This document shows, piece by piece, positions 30,912 to 32,276 of a stretch of DNA of 32,276 nucleotides. The stretch comes from Actinomycetes bacterium (GTDB lineage: Bacteria > Actinomycetota > Thermoleophilia > Solirubrobacterales > Solirubrobacteraceae), in contig JAKAED010000028.1 of NCBI GenBank assembly GCA_021820105.1, forward strand, positions 1 to 32,276, given 5' to 3'. The position numbers and the translations under genes are program-made. The stretch's first letter is position 1, and every line of letters begins with the position of its first letter. The notes beneath the pieces were generated by a model, which worked only from the letters and a program-made list of their open reading frames with translations, made no database searches and was not told the origin of the DNA.

Positions 30912-32276
30912 TCACGTCCGCATGTGTGTCAGAGCGACCGTCGCGACGTCCTCGTGAAGGCTTCGGTTCTGGCTTCGGTTTGTCTGAACCTCGATGATCG
31001 ACGCTCCACGACTGGTGAGTGCCGACATGAGCGCAGCGATCAACTCATCGAAGCTGGTCGGACGCGTGTGGTCCAGACCGTATAGGACCGCTGCTTGAGC
31101 AAAGTCGAGTCCGGTGGGCGTTGCCACATGCCTCTCAAACGGTTCGCCCTGCGAGGAGACCGGCAGGAAGTTGAAGATGCCGCCGCCGTTGTTGTTGAGC
31201 AGCACGATCGTGAGCTTGAGGCCCAGGCGGCTGGCGGCGAGCAGTCCGCCGAGGTCGTGAGCGAGGGTGACGTCTCCCAGAACGAGCACGACCTCACCTT
31301 CGGTCGCGGCCGCGACGCCGAAGGCGGTGGAGACGGTGCCATCGATGCCATTTGCGCCACGGTTGGCCATCACCCGAGGCGGTTCGTTGAGGGCGGGGAA
31401 GAACTCCTCAACGTCGCGGATCGGCATCGACGCCCCCACGAACAGAGTTGTGCTCGGTGGCAGGAACTGTGCCAGCGCTGTGATAACAGCTGGTTCTGAG
31501 AGCCCCGCCGCCATGAGTGGTTCGGCAATCGCATGAGCCACGCTGCTATCAGCGCGCGTCCAGCGGTCGAGCCAATCACTGTCATCGGTGAGGATCTGAC
31601 CATCCGTGATCAGGTCGAGGAGCTCCGGCAGCGGGCACACGACCCGACGCTCCGTACGAGAGATCGGGTCAAGCCAGCGGTCGTCGGGCGTGAACTGGAC
31701 GTGCTCGGCGTCGTGAAGGTCGGCGAGCCAGGTGCGCAGAGGTTTGGAGGTGGGGAGGTCACCGAAGCGCCACACAACCTCCGGTCGCAGTGCGGCGGCC
31801 GTGTCAGGAGCCCGCAGGATCAGGTCGAAGTGGGCGATCGCGGCGGGGCCACTGCGCGCCCCTGAGAGGGGATCGGCAAGCAATGGGATCCGGGCGCGGG
31901 CGGCAAAGTCAGCCAGGCGGCGCCCCAGTTCGGGATCGGGTCCGAGGTTGCCGGCGACGAGCACCGTCCGGCGATCGGGATCTCTGCGAGGTAACGACTC
32001 CGCGGCGACCAGCGAGGCACGCTGCTGGCGTACCCATGGTTTCCCGTCTTGACGGCCACCACCGCCCGGCTCCTCGTCGGGCAGCGGCTGATCCAGCACC
32101 AGCGGCTCACGCAACGGTACGTTGATGTGCACCGGGCCGGGGCATCCGTACACGGCCGTCCAGTAGGCCCGGCAGGCGAGCGCTCTGACCCACCGCATCC
32201 GCTCGGGTGAGGCCTCCGGCACTCCCAGTTCAACGAACCACTTGACCGCATCGCCGTAGAGCTTGATCTGATCGAT
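30912..32276 (-). CDS. menD: SEPHCHC synthase, C-terminal part (start outside window)
   Basis: The frame is open to the right edge; codons before the first GTG (32222) still encode MenD sequence (DQIKLYGDAVKWFVELGV), so the gene begins beyond the window. The enzyme, ThDP-dependent, joins isochorismate and 2-oxoglutarate to SEPHCHC in menaquinone synthesis. Visible motifs: GPVHINVPLREPL, a central domain (VLVAGNLGPDP, VVWRFGDLPTSKPLRTWL), MPIRDVEEF, RGANGIDGTVSTAFG, and the ThDP/Mg segment GDVTLAHDLGGLL to NNNGGGIFNFLP. About 454 residues are inside the window, of roughly 550-600 in relatives. It is convergent with menF, so the two pathway genes are separately transcribed. Confidence 0.94.
   Translation of the reverse strand: MDQIKLYGDAVKWFVELGVPEASPERMRWVRALACRAYWTAVYGCPGPVHINVPLREPLVLDQPLPDEEPGGGGRQDGKPWVRQQRASLVAAESLPRRDPDRRTVLVAGNLGPDPELGRRLADFAARARIPLLADPLSGARSGPAAIAHFDLILRAPDTAAALRPEVVWRFGDLPTSKPLRTWLADLHDAEHVQFTPDDRWLDPISRTERRVVCPLPELLDLITDGQILTDDSDWLDRWTRADSSVAHAIAEPLMAAGLSEPAVITALAQFLPPSTTLFVGASMPIRDVEEFFPALNEPPRVMANRGANGIDGTVSTAFGVAAATEGEVVLVLGDVTLAHDLGGLLAASRLGLKLTIVLLNNNGGGIFNFLPVSSQGEPFERHVATPTGLDFAQAAVLYGLDHTRPTSFDELIAALMSALTSRGASIIEVQTNRSQNRSLHEDVATVALTHMRT

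Noticed and set aside
1-32276. CRISPR arrays, tRNA or rRNA genes
   Set aside because: No regularly spaced repeats and no tRNA- or rRNA-like sequence was noticed on reading; a tRNAscan or Rfam search was not possible.

Overview
The window is high-GC DNA with strong GGAGG-type ribosome-binding sites, frequent GTG/TTG starts and secreted proteins with actinobacterial signal peptides. The protein style (a fused Wzz/tyrosine-kinase, an O-antigen-ligase-like protein with a TPR tail, an ilvB-ilvN pair) suggests an Actinomycetota chromosome, probably Thermoleophilia/Solirubrobacterales. That placement is an inference from sequence style and was not tested with a marker gene.

Layout. (1) 1-1444: 3' part of a DUF2142-like polytopic membrane protein. 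(2) 1568-2680: a mosaic of three truncated insertion sequences (IS3 orfA, an IS110 C-terminal part, an ISL3 N-terminal part). (3) 2765-5031: two glycosyltransferases on the minus strand, then a perfect hairpin and an IS30 N-terminal remnant, then about 0.8 kb with nothing recognisable. (4) 6273-10066: a tight plus-strand operon of a HisH-like glutaminase, a HisF-like synthase, a WbuX/WbpG-type N-acetyl-sugar amidotransferase and a family-4 glycosyltransferase. (5) 10472-13278: a class B asparagine-synthetase-like amidotransferase translationally coupled to a zinc-ribbon SAM methyltransferase. (6) 13299-20743: four more glycosyltransferases, a polytopic membrane protein (polymerase candidate) and a Wzc-like chain-length regulator/tyrosine autokinase. 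(7) 20697-24879: an O-antigen-ligase-like protein with a TPR tail, overlapped by a small secreted membrane-anchored protein; then, divergently, a two-repeat secreted protein and an L,D-transpeptidase. (8) 24876-26063: a secreted TIM-barrel-like protein with a very basic tail. (9) 26571-32276: housekeeping DNA, with two small membrane proteins, ilvB-ilvN, menF and a convergent menD that runs off the right edge.

How it fits together: about 24 kb forms a surface-polysaccharide locus. Seven glycosyltransferases (five GT4, two GT2) would build a repeat unit. The HisH/HisF/WbuX trio is the known module for turning an N-acetyl group of a sugar into an acetamidino group, and the asnB-like enzyme and methyltransferase could add further decoration. 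The 17281 membrane protein and the 15594 kinase would polymerise chains and control their length. The O-antigen-ligase-like protein could transfer or polymerise glycan outside the membrane, possibly onto the small anchored protein encoded in overlap with it. No flippase and no initiating sugar-phosphate transferase is visible, so the locus probably continues to the left or uses genes elsewhere. The IS debris is confined to the left third, which suggests that this side is the variable end of the locus and that the ilv/men genes are its conserved flank.
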